Below are positions 1-10,391 of a DNA stretch of 64,000 nt, piece after piece. The stretch covers positions 99,881 through 163,880 of the forward strand of contig BDIU01000074.1 of NCBI GenBank assembly GCA_002118135.1, read 5' to 3'. This stretch comes from Trebouxia sp. TZW2008 (lineage: Eukaryota; Chlorophyta; Trebouxiophyceae; Trebouxiales; Trebouxiaceae). Made by a program: the position numbers and the translations under genes. Position 1 is the stretch's first letter; each line of letters begins with the position of its first letter. The notes under the pieces were generated by a model. The model was given only the letters and a program-made list of their open reading frames with translations, was not told the origin of the DNA and ran no database searches.

Positions 1-1404
1 TAGGTGTTGTAAGATAGGATGCAGCACTGACGCCCTACTCAGTGATAATGTGCCTGACCACCAATATTGACTACAATGGACAAGCTTGAGGCCAGATGAC
101 CTACCAGCACCATTGACTGGATCTCTTGCTCCCCACTGCGGTGCTTGTTGCAAAGGCTGTTGGGCTTGTGGCGGCGGCTGCTGCTGCTGCTGCTGCTGCA
201 AGACAGGCGAGGTGGGGAACTGATCCAGATCCAGTGAAATGGTCCTGTCATCTTGCTGCTGCTGAGATTGTGAGTCTCGTTTATTTGACTGCCGCTGCGC
301 CGACTGCTGTCCGATTGACTGTTCCCAAGCTGGCTGTTGTTCAATTGACTGTTGCCAAGCTGACTGCCGTCTGATAGACGGGGGTATGGAAGGCTGCCGC
401 CCATGCGACCGACTTGACTGATTTATCCGATTTGACTGAAATGACTGCTGCTGAGTGGTGGAATGAGACCTGGGTAGTGGGGAAGAAGAGGGAGAGTCTG
501 AGTCATGAGGCCTGTCCCAACTGCCCTGGCTGGTCCTGGATGAGCCATTGGATGAGCTGTTGAATGAGTCACCGTATGAGGTGCTGGTGCTAGTGGATGC
601 CTGGTCATGAGACGCTCGCCTCTGAGCAAGCTGATCTTGGGACGTTGACGCTTGTGATTGGACTGCCTGAGTCTTTACAGAATGCGACTGTGCATCGAAC
701 CTTTGACCTCTGCTTGCACTGTGGCTGTTGGCAAAGGCCCCGCTTGCACTGGGGCTGTTGCCAAAGGCCCTGCTTGCACTAGGGCTGTTGCCAAACGCCC
801 TGATTGCCTTGCCCTGTCTACTACTATGGCATGCGCAGGCTACAGAACTGGTAGACAAGCCTGCTCTGCTTCCAGAAAAGCCAAGATTGGATGTACCCAC
901 AGCAAATCTTGAGCTGGCTAGACTCTGAGCCCTGCCTGTGTGAGAAATTGACATGAGAGGCTGATAGCTGGTCGAAGCATCTGCACTCCAAGCTGAAGCT
1001 GACATGCCATTGACTGCTGATCTTTCATGAATGCTGCTCTCAAGCTCGTTCCCATGCAAAGGGCTAGAAGAAGGGTTGGATGTACTGGCTAAGCTGTCAT
1101 CCGCTGCTGAACTGTCCTGGGACTCAACCTGGATTGGGCTCAAAGAGGTGGAAGGAATGCTGCTTGTACTAGCTAAGCTGCCGCGGGTTGCTGAACTGTC
1201 TTGAGACTCAACTTTGTTTGGCTTCAATGTTTGGGAAGGAGTGCTGCTTGTGCTGGTCAAGGCTAGGCTGCTGTCAGATATATGAGAGTCAGAGCCTTGG
1301 CTTGGTAAGCTGGTGCTGTCAGGGACAGTGTGTGATTCTTCAGCTGATGCAGAAGACTGTTGAGGGAGGGAGCGACGTAAGCTGTGGGCTGTCTCAGTGT
1401 CCAC
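1..1404 (-). CDS. Ser/Gln-rich low-complexity protein, partial exon running off the left edge
   Basis: One minus-strand frame stays open from about position 1447 to the left edge. A plausible acceptor (TTGCCTCAG, exon beginning at 1404) precedes it. The translation is extremely rich in Ser and Gln. It contains two copies of a roughly 33-residue unit built around VESQDSSA and SLASTS, short FGNSPSAS repeats, QQSIEQQPAW-like repeats and an eight-residue Gln run (CAG repeat near 178-202). In-frame Met codons are rare and the frame has no stop inside the window, so ATG-to-stop ORF finders miss it. No domain is recognisable; it looks intrinsically disordered, for example part of a regulatory or scaffold protein. 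It lies downstream of CRSH on the same strand, about 345 bp beyond its stop. The long open frame and biased composition support coding, but low-complexity DNA can stay open by chance and the 5' exons were not found. Confidence 0.45.
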   Translation of the reverse strand, partial: MDTETAHSLRRSLPQQSSASAEESHTVPDSTSLPSQGSDSHISDSSLALTSTSSTPSQTLKPNKVESQDSSATRGSLASTSSIPSTSLSPIQVESQDSSAADDSLASTSNPSSSPLHGNELESSIHERSAVNGMSASAWSADASTSYQPLMSISHTGRAQSLASSRFAVGTSNLGFSGSRAGLSTSSVACACHSSRQGKAIRAFGNSPSASRAFGNSPSASGAFANSHSASRGQRFDAQSHSVKTQAVQSQASTSQDQLAQRRASHDQASTSTSTSYGDSFNSSSNGSSRTSQGSWDRPHDSDSPSSSPLPRSHSTTQQQSFQSNRINQSSRSHGRQPSIPPSIRRQSAWQQSIEQQPAWEQSIGQQSAQRQSNKRDSQSQQQQDDRTISLDLDQFPTSPVLQQQQQQQPPPQAQQPLQQAPQWGARDPVNGAGRSSGLKLVHCSQYWWSGTLSLSRASVLHPILQHL

Positions 1405-1748
1405 CTGAGGCAATGCCAGCAGATTTGCCTGCGTTGAAACATACAATCAGCTTCTGTAGGGAGCGTGTGATCTGCCACAGCATTGCATTGATCGTGTCGG
1501 CATGTTGCCTGAAACGTGTGGTCTGCAAGCATGTCGTATATGTACTTACACAGGGCTAAGGTGCAGGCACAGAGTTTTCTGGCAAACTGAGTGCAGCGTT
1601 CAAAAAACTGGCAGAACACCTGTTTTCTACGGCTTTCAGTGAGCAGCAGAAAAATGTATCCTGCTCCATTTGACACTCAAGGATACACAGGCATTGTTGG
1701 GTCTATGCACGGTCTCTTCTTCTTGTGAATGAGCAGCACAATGGTGAC

Positions 1749-4700
1749 TCAACACAGTCCAATGTGCATGAAAGCTATGCAGCATGACAACAGCAGGTCT
1801 AGCAGTAGCAGTCTGACCTGGTGGTTGAAGTGCAGAAAGTCTGAGAAGTTGACACCATCCTGTTGCTTGTCTGTCAACCCAGCCAGCAGCTTCCGTTGTG
1901 GCTCACGCTGCACAAAGCCCCCCTGCTGTGGTGAGGGGACCCCAGACTCAACCCCCTGCTGTGATGAGGAAACCCCAGACTGAGCCCCCAATTGTGCTGA
2001 GGGAACCCCAGACTGAGCCCCCATTTGTGCTGAGGAGACCCCAGAATCAACCCCTAGCTCGTCTAGCAGGACTGCAACTTCTTCTACACTGATAAGCCCA
2101 TCTCCATTGCGGTCCAGATGCCTGCACAGAACAGCTTTGCTGCAAGCTATGATTATTTAGGCCAAGAACCTTTGTCATCCTCAGACAGAGTCGCAAGCCC
2201 AGCAGCACCACTGAGTGCATCTCTTTCTGGTCCAGATAACTGCGCAGGCCACTCTGTCTGAAGGCTGTGTTTGCTTGCAAGATGACTGGGCCAAGCAGAT
2301 CTTTCTGAAGCCGACAATGCTTGCACGATGACTGGAGCAACACATGACACACAGTAAGGCTAGCAGCAAAGCTGTTTGGAAGCAAGGTATTGCTCCTGTG
2401 CTACCTTTCAACTTCATTAGTCTGCCTTGCTTGTGTGCAAGTAAGACTCATCCAATAGCAGACAGCAACACGTTACAAGTGAATGAAGGCATGCTTAGAG
2501 TGTGTAATGTGTAAGCCCAGGGGCTAATTCTGAGATGGGCGAAAACATCAAATCTGCTGACAATCAGCAGATGGGCTGCACTTATGCACATCGAGTTGCA
2601 ACACATGTGCCGAGTATCAGCAAACCCGACAGGACCAGACATCTCAGCGAAAGGCTCCTGTGCAATTGCATCATGGGCTGGTGACCTGCTGTCAATGTAC
2701 AATCTCGCCAGAAGTGCTCTCACTAAAGATCAAGGCACTGCTGGTCTCACTGATATGTGCATTAAGTACACAACACCATCCATCTCAGACCTATATGGAT
2801 GTGACGGCAAACATTTCCAAACACTGGGCATGTTGACCAAAGCAGCAGCTTCCAGAGGCTTTGGCAGTCTTGCAAAGCATTGCAAGTGCCCACAAGCGGT
2901 GAAGCATCCTCATGGCAGCCAGGATGGAGCACAGCATGATTCCTGTAGGGAGGACATTAGCTGCACCAGACCAAACAACGGCTTGCGACCATCAAGCTTA
3001 CGTGAAAAGCTGCTCAGCAGCAGCAGCCTGATTGCCCCATTCCTGAGGTGCTGCCTCTGGAATGGGTGGGTTGGCAGGGGGTAGGGCCTGCAGGGTGCGG
3101 GTCCATGCCTGCAGCCTGGTGGCTTGCACTGCATCCAGGCCACCCTTGTAAGCTGCATGTGCCGCCCCGCCGGACTCTGCCAGCTCATGCATGCCTGCAT
3201 GACATACAGCAGTGAGTCGACGTTGTCTCATACACCCATTTGCCTGTGAGGTGTTGAATCAATGCCAGACAGCCTGTTGGCTTGTAGTGCGTCCAAAACC
3301 CCTTGTAGGCTGCATGCGCTGCCCCACCAGACTCTGCCAGCTCATGCATGCCTACTGGACATACCACATGATGTTGAGCTTGTCTCATGTGCCTACTTGC
3401 CAACTCGGGGTCAGCAGGGGGTAGGGCCTGCAGGGTGCAGACCCACATCTGCAGCCTGGTGATTTGCATCGCATCTAAGCCCCCTTTGTAGGCTGCATCA
3501 CATATCAGTTTGAGAGAAGGCAGGCTGCATGCGCTGCCTCATGTAGTCCTGCTAGCTCATGCATGACTGCAGGGCATTGCAGCCTGGTGACTGGCACTCC
3601 GTCCAGGCTCCACTTGTAAGCTGCATACGCCGCCTCACCAGACTCTGCTAGCTCATGCACGCCTGCACAAATTACAAAGTGAATGCAAGCTTGTCTCGTA
3701 TACAGACCAAGCTGTGGGCAATTGACACATGCTGCCAGCTGCAGTCTCCCAACTTTACAATGAACAAGCGAAGCTGAGCGCTATGTAATTGCGCTGCAGA
3801 AGACAAGACTTGCTTGATCAGCTCAAGCAAGGCCATGCTCAGCAGTGGATGATTCAAGGCATCGCTGCATTGGTGTGCAAAGTCATGTAATAATCTCTTG
3901 CAGCCCACTTACCCTGAGTTCTGATTTGCAGCTCACAGGTGGGACCCTGATCAAGGACGCACTCCTCATTTCCTGCTGCACCCGTTGTGTCACACTCCAC
4001 TGTAACAGGAGGCAGCTTGATGGTGCAGTGAAGACTCTGGTAGCCATTGCCCTTAGGCTCTTGGATGTAGTCCTTGGACCGGCCAGGAAGCTCTTCATAC
4101 ATCTCCCTTGCCACTCTGGCTACAACATAACATGCCTGCGTGACACACATAAATCAGTGAGTGGCAAAGATGATGCCGCATAAACATGCCACAAACTGTT
4201 CCAGGCAAATGCGACAATACAAAATGACAGTCACTACTGCAGTTCAAAGACAACGTTGCAAAATGCTGACCTGTGTGGCAAGGGCTTCTGCCTGAGAGGG
4301 GGCCAGGTGAGGGTGGCGCAGGACAATGCAGCGGGAGGCCAGGATGTCATGCAGGTCCTGGCGGGAGCGGCCGCCCGCCTGCATGCTGTCCAGCCGCAAT
4401 AGCTTCTTCATGGTGCTGAACAAGCTCTTTGTGCGTCCTGCCACCTGTGACACGAAAGAAGGGAACAGGTGACAGACGCATTTGGACAGATGATTGAAAC
4501 AGACAGCAGAGCAGAACAACGAGCACCGTGGACAGACTATTTTAGAATGTGAATTAATGTAGCGTGACCACTGACCCATTGTGTGACTTCCTTTTTGTGC
4601 AGGCAGCAATTAGCTCCATGCAACAGCAACTCATGTACACATATAGTAAGCAGACATGCATTTCTGCTGCAAGTAGTGAAGCTGCATCAAGGTGAGTTGA

Positions 4701-7392
4701 CTTGAGCATGCTGTCAACTTTCCTCTTACAATATCAACGCTATACACTTGATGCTTCGTACATCATCACGAGCATCTGCAAATGTGATGCTTGGGGCAAG
4801 TCATGCAAAGCTAAACAATCACCTCACAACCAGCAGCCAGAGATCTGAATTCTGGGTCTGCCTCAACAGCCTGTTGCAGCTGCTGCTCACAGGAGGCCAA
4901 GCTGTCACCGTGTGCATTCACCTCACGCCTCAGCCATGCTGCTGTCTCAGCATATGACTCAGGAAACAGCTCCTGCAACATACAAGCTGCTGATGCTGCT
5001 GACACTGCAAAAACACGTGTTGAGCCTGTCTGGCACACCTCCAGAATGAAATGGAAAATGACAAACCCATATTGTTGTGAACACAAGCATCAGGCACCAG
5101 AAGCCTCAGCCACGCAGCTGTCTATGCACATAACTCGGAGAACAGCTCAATCCTTTGCTGATGCTGCTGATCGAGCAAACAATACAGCTGTGGATGGCAA
5201 ACGGCGTGCGCAGCTGCGCACCAACATAACCACCACACACATGTATAAGCAATCGTGCGCTTTGCCTAGGCGAGAAGTTGGAAAGAGAGCACACCATGGC
5301 AAGCTGATGAGGCACAGCTACTGCTTTTGCAAAAGCATGATGGGCGTTGTTCATCTAAGCTCAGCGGCCCTCTCCGTTCAAGCCCAATAACACAGCACCA
5401 ACCAAGTTGAGCACAGCACTCAGACACTCGCAGGGGCGAGGTGTGCCACGCAATGGTCATTGTAAGGGAATTGTTTCTCACCTGGAAAGAGCTGTCCTCC
5501 AGCTGTGAAGAGAGACTTCTGAGACCCAAGCCATGGCCCAGGGGGGCATAGATCTGCAGAGCCTCCAGGGCTGCCAGCTGGCGGGCCCACAGAGAGGTCC
5601 CCACCAACCTGTTCATGCCCACCAGCCGCGACACTAGCTCCACTACAATGGCTCTGGTGTCGTAAAAGGTCAATGCCAACTCCCTCAAAGCACTGCGTGA
5701 AAACATTGCTGCGTCAGCACATGGCTCATGTGCTATGCTCATGAGTTGCGGTCTGGTACCATCAGAGTCAGCGCCAGCTGTCTCAGGACACTGAGTGAGC
5801 CCTCAGAGCATGAGCGATGCTGATACATTGCACTGCATGCAGGTGGCAGCGGCTTGCAAGTGTGCAGCAGGAATTTGCCTAATCTGAGCAGTAATGAGAG
5901 CGGTCTGTGCAGCTTAAGCAGGCAAATGTGCTGTGTAATCAGCTGATCAATCAGCATCACAGCAAATTCCAGTAGCATACATGTTGGGGGCTGACATGCA
6001 AACTGCAACCACTCAGCACCTCAATGATTGTGCAAGCGAACACTTCTCATTGCATGTGATATGCTCACAGGATACACTATCCTTGTCTGCAGTTGTGGCC
6101 TGCTCTGCTCACAGAGGCTTTCAGCGTGACGCTTAAAGGCATCAGCTTGTCCTTGACTATCCTTTTTGTCTGATATCTGTGTTCAGTATAATTTTTACCT
6201 GGAGGCGACATCGTCATACAGGTCAACCCTGCTAGGCAGCCGCCTGATCTTGAGGATGCTCTCTATAAGATCTGCTACTGCTGGGCCCAAAGCATGGCTC
6301 ACATCCCTCAGTGCTAGGCTCTTGCCAGCCACAGCATCTACCAACACTCCAGCAGCAATTGACTCTGCGTCCAGAGGGAAGCCCTGGCCTGATAAGTCTG
6401 CCAGCTGCAGCGCTGTTGACATGGCTTTGCTGGCCGTTGTGCTGGCTGGCAAGCCTTGGGCGTCTGGCACTGATACGGGATGCGAGACTGCCAACTTGAG
6501 GGCATTGAGAATGAGCTCTGCTGCGCTACCCATGCCAGCCTGAAGACCAATTCCAACATAGGTCAGGTGCACAACGTTGAAAGGGACTTGACCATCTTGC
6601 AAGAAGAGCAAGCGAGAGCAATCAATGCTGGCTCTGCAACACTGCCCATGCCAGCGTTGAAACAGATTTCCAACAGCGATGAAGCAGTGGATCAATGCGG
6701 TGGAAGCAAAGTTTGACTGTATTCAAAGAAAGAGCAATGATGGTGCTGACTCTGCTAGCTGGGTCAGCTACGCAAGCATGCAGGCATCAAGCGCATCCAT
6801 CTGCATGTTGCTTGTAATAACCCAATGTAAACCAGTTGTTGTGAGGCTGCCGTGCGCGACGTGAGCAGAGATCATGAATGCCACCTGTGGCGGCAATCGC
6901 AAGGCAAGCTGATCCCATGCTGCTAAGAAGTCCAGTGTCCTCTGAGCACCAAGCCCCGCAAAGCCTTGAACCTGGGTGGGGTCAGGACCAGCTTGGATGC
7001 TATCTGAGTCCTGCTTGCAGACAAACCCAACTCAAGCTATTGGCGATTTTGTTATTGCGACAGACGTTGCCTGTCTGATCTGAATATTTGGTGTGTGAGA
7101 GGGATGTGATTAGTGAAGCATTGCGCCAGCGTACCTTTTCTGCATAAGTAGCTGTGAGGCTGGCGACGACATTGCTACGACTGGAAAAGGCGAGACTCCT
7201 ATTCTGGCCACGCAAACGCTTGCTTGCAGCACTGAGGGGCTTGTGTGATTCCGAACGATATCTGAGAGGACGCCTGTGGTGATGCAGGTTGCCGGAACGG
7301 TGAGACAAGTTGAGACAACTGTAACATGCACGGCAAGACACGAGAGGCTTTGTAGTTCTCGACGCAGCAGGCACCATGCCGCACTGCCGCAT
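1749..7392 (-). CDS. CRSH: Calcium-regulated RelA/SpoT homologue (CRSH-type ppGpp synthetase), 9 exons, about 682 aa
   Basis: Exons in transcript order: 7392-7135, 7010-6885, 6539-6199, 5692-5482, 4972-4823, 4444-4271, 4135-3913, 3194-3002, 2121-1749; all phases agree. Residues 1-86 are Ser/Arg-rich, like a plastid transit peptide. Residues about 165-310 match the N-terminal HD-like region of RSH proteins, but the metal-binding HD is replaced (GVLVDAV), so hydrolase activity is unlikely. Residues about 363-515 are the RelA/SpoT synthetase: GRTKSLFSTMKKLL, DILASRCIV, KDYIQEPKGNGYQSLH and ELQIRT with the conserved Glu. The C terminus has one canonical EF-hand loop (DRNGDGLISVEE, 562-573) and a weaker one (DKQQDGVNFSDF, 643-654, Phe at position 12). 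Plant CRSH proteins make (p)ppGpp in plastids in response to calcium; this architecture is the same. Between the EF-hands lies a linker with 11-residue repeats (SGVPSAQLGAQ type). Extra exon-8 copies lie in the preceding intron. Confidence 0.93.
1925..2045 (-). repeat. 33-bp coding minisatellite between the CRSH EF-hands
   Basis: Imperfect 33-bp units (plus-strand core CCCCAGACTGAGCCCCC) are repeated about three to four times. They translate on the minus strand into 11-residue repeats of the type SGV(P/S)S(A/S)Q(L/Q)GA. The repeat lengthens the linker between the two EF-hand loops in frame, so its copy number may vary without breaking the gene. Confidence 0.75.
3075..3664 (-). repeat. Tandem copies of CRSH exon 8 (one functional, three degenerate)
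   Basis: The segment coding MHELAESGGAAHAAYKG occurs four times: within the functional exon (3194-3002), at about 3351-3274, at 3573-3421 and at 3664-3579. Copies at 3194, 3351 and 3664 keep an acceptor AG in the same phase (AG followed by GC or GT, then a His-Glu-Leu codon run). The copy at 3573-3421 is longer, carries an insertion, and also keeps the downstream block ending in TLQALPPAD. Only the last copy in transcript order reaches a good donor (CAC|GTAAGC). Confidence 0.85.
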
Positions 7393-7660
7393 TGCACCAA
7401 TACAGTCAGGTGCAGCGCTTGACCCGCAGTGGCCGCTGCATCGAAAGTTTGATCACTGCTGTGTCCACATACGATCTTCTTCCGTTGAGTCAGAGACGGT
7501 TAGGTCAGCGAAATTACAAAAAGCCCTAGATCGACTCGAATGACCTCGGACTCAGTGCGGTCTGATCACCCACACCAACGCTTCGCCACACAGTGCATCC
7601 TGAGGGCGCGTCAGCGAGCTCGGCAAGGCATTATATAGTCACACAATCCGCGTGCAGGGC
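7393..7660. promoter_or_regulatory. Shared CpG-rich promoter between CRSH (-) and PnsB3-like gene (+)
   Basis: Only 268 bp separate the two divergent start codons. The stretch has many CpG dinucleotides, unlike the flanking introns, and a TATATA-like motif (TTATATAGTC at 7631-7640) about 25 bp before the plus-strand ATG. Both genes encode likely plastid proteins, so co-regulation is possible, but that is inference. Confidence 0.55.
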
Positions 7661-8426
7661 ATGCTGGCCAATTGGTCTGTCGGCTCGAGCACGCATAGCT
7701 GTTGCAACATAAGCTTCGGCCATATAGGCGCGCTAGGTCTCAAGCAATCCGCCCTCAATAGGAGTCGACGACACCAGCGACGCACAGCGAGTCTCTGCCG
7801 ATCCAGTGCCCCCGAAATTCCACAGATTACGCTCAATTTCGAAACAAAAGAAGGTTCAACGACGCTGGAAAGTGAAAGTGGAGACATATTGCGGGATGTC
7901 ATGCTGGCGAATAAGGTCGACTTGTACACAACCTGGGGCAAAATTGCATCGTGTGGTGGCGGTGGACAGTGTGGCACCTGCATAGTTCAGGTCAGATAAA
8001 GCAAGTGGCAAATCAAACCTCAGCGTGCAAAAACAGCTGCACATGCAAATGCACATGCCCTCATTTGGAAATGCGCTGAGAAATGCTTGCTTACCAGCAC
8101 AGGCGCTTGATGGCCAGGAGCTGCTTTCTGAGAAGAATGCAACTGAGAAGAAGAAACTAAAGAAGGTAACAAATGCCTTTACTTGAGATTTGGTGCACAT
8201 GCAAAATCATACTGGTGTCCACACACAGTCCAACCCACTTTGCAACAATAGATGGGATCTCAGTCTCTGCGCTGTGCATCAGAACATATTGATGCTGAAG
8301 TGTGCACCTGTCAAGGTTGATATCATGTCACTGCAGAAGCCAGAGTCATATCGCCTAGCCTGTCAGACAAATGTTGGTGATGGCACAAACTCGGGTGCAA
8401 TTGGCCTGAAGACCAAGCCACCCTAG
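7661..8426 (+). CDS. 2Fe-2S ferredoxin-like protein of the PnsB3/NDF4 type, 3 exons, 160 aa
   Basis: Exons 7661-7990, 8103-8165 and 8337-8426, all in consistent phase. Residues 1-50 are Ser/Arg-rich and resemble a transit peptide. The mature part reads PEIPQITLNF, then the cluster motif CGGGGQCGTC (Cys98, Cys104, Cys107) and a fourth Cys140 in YRLACQT. The order ITLNF, GKIASCGGGGQCGTC, DGQELLSEKN, KPESYRLACQT closely follows PnsB3 (NDF4), a subunit of the plant chloroplast NADH dehydrogenase-like complex. The Cys-x5-Cys-x2-Cys spacing is that of this family rather than photosynthetic ferredoxin. Most chlorophytes lack plastid NDH genes, so here it may be an orthologue with another partner. 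The ATG at 7661 was chosen; an in-frame GTG lies three codons upstream. The family assignment is strong and the NDH role is uncertain. Confidence 0.9.
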
Positions 8427-10391
8427 CACCCTATGCGGGCATCTGCATCAGCCGGCAGGCCACCTAGCATGGGTAGGCTTGCAGGTCTGCTATTTAGGGT
8501 TTAGGGTTTAGGTCTGCTATTTTGTCACAAAAAAGCACTGGTACCGTCTCTCATGTGATCTGTGTACGTTAGCACGAGTCACCACGCCTGAGCTACGTGA
8601 AACAACAAGCGAAAAAGCACTGGTGTGACACTATTGCACATGGGATGCAGAAGGGGAGTGATTGCCCAATCAGCCTCTAGTAACTTGTGCATAGTAGCGT
8701 CCCTGCTACCATGTACATGTTGTGACCCAGACATTCGAGCTCACAATAGCTGGCCAACAGTTTCAGCTGGGGTAATGTTTGGTGTGTCAAGCTTGCCTGA
8801 CGTAGCAGCATGACCTGGTGCAGCAGCCATACGTACATTGCAAGCTGTATGCTGATTGGCTTGACAGTGTGTGCCCAAATGTCCTGTTGATGCTTGTTCA
8901 TGAAACGTGCATCTGATGAGCATGCTGCTATACAGGAGATTGAAGCAAGTGACCTGTCTGCTGTTGAAGAGTCCGGTAGCAAATCACACTCAATACCTGA
9001 TGAACACAGCATGTGGGCTGGAGTCGATCAGCTGTCGCACTCTACTCTATGATCATCACAACTCGAACAAGCAGAGCCGGCTGTATTGTTGCTTGCTTTC
9101 ATTTGGAGCTTTATGATGATCACATGTATTTCATTGTTTGCCTTGCAATGAAGGTCACGATCATCAATGATGTCAGCATCAGCCTGGATAAACATTATTT
9201 TGCATGATATTCTTGGGACTTCAGCCGCGCAATCCTGGAGCTTTGATAGTGCTGGCCAGCATCTAGTTTCTTGTTTGCCAACGATGCCGACATCGATGCA
9301 CTGCGCAGCTATGCCATAGAAAAGAAAAGAAAAGTCTATGCCGTTAGGCGTTATATCGGGAGCCTCTGTCTAACGAGGCAGCCCGGGAGCTGTGCCATAT
9401 GGCATGCATGCCTGTTTGCTGCTAGGCTTGGCATGATTGCAGCTACCCTGTGCATGTCAGCTTGGTACAGCTGTGATTGCTACCTGTTTGCTGCAGCGCG
9501 TTTGTCGCTCATTGTCCATGCACAGGAACCCATCATCTGGCAACAAGCCTGAGAATCTGGCCGAGGTTCATTGAACCCCTTATGAAGTTGCATGAACTAC
9601 TGACAACACCCTCGTGATGTCATTACAGACATTTTGCAACTGCCTAAGCACCTAGCGTGTTCAACACGAACCACGCGTCAATATAACTTGCAACGCCGCG
9701 CAAAGCTGACGATCAAAGGAGTCACTTCTCGCTCGAAAGCCGCACGGTGAGCCCGTGCTGATCTCTGCACCGTTGACCTTCCCATCACTTCTGCTTGGCT
9801 TGGCCAAACCGACCGCAGACGTCACTGCATGCTGCGCGCCTACCATGATCGTGCGGCCCAGAACATCATTGACAACGCCAATAGCCCGTGCATCATGCGC
9901 CACGACCTGAGCATGCGTCGAAAGGGCTCGAGCACGCAGCGTACAAGTCACTCGAAGTTGATCGACCGTCTGGGACGACGCTTCTCCCCTGATAGCAGCG
10001 TAACAAACGACCGGTTGTCACAGCAGCTTTCAGCCGTCGAATTTTGCTGACAGCTAGATTGGTGCAAGCACTGCCGTCAATACTGAGCGCCATGGCTTGT
10101 ACGTAGGCATGCAAGCCCAAGCTCACGTGTTGTGCGTCTGACAGCACACTTGCGCGCATAGCATGCCGCGTGTGGCTCTCTGAGCGTAGAGTGTGACCGC
10201 CGGAGTCCTAATGCTTTTTGTTCTTGCAGAGTCACCGCGATATTGTGTCTGCAGGGCACCAAACCAAAGTGTTAGTCTGGGCAGTGCTTATAGTGGGCAG
10301 TGCTTACAGTGGGCATTGCTGATAGTGGGCAGTGGTAGTAGCAACTCAAATCAGCTTCAATTTGGTGCGGCCCTGAAACACATTGGGCATC
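8427..10391. other. Intergenic stretch, no gene recognised; CpG-rich part at about 9650-10250
   Basis: Apart from the telomeric block I see no conserved exon on either strand. A small imperfect palindrome with an AAAAG-rich centre lies at about 9310-9340 (CATAG ... CTATG). From about 9650 to 10250 the sequence becomes CpG-rich, as at other gene starts here, and is probably the promoter or 5' region of the two-TM protein gene that starts at 10392. Confidence 0.5.
8483..8522 (+). repeat. Interstitial TTTAGGG telomeric repeat inside a direct repeat
   Basis: Two full and one nearly full plant-type telomere units (TTTAGGG) occupy 8493-8512. The block is bounded by two copies of AGGTCTGCTATTT, one starting at 8483 and one at 8510, which overlap the ends of the telomeric tract. 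It lies about 60 bp after the stop of the PnsB3-like gene. Confidence 0.9.

Noticed and set aside
2584..3084. Plus-strand ORF of 166 codons
   Set aside because: It lies opposite intron 8 and the end of exon 8 of CRSH; no family-like sequence and the opposite strand explains the region.
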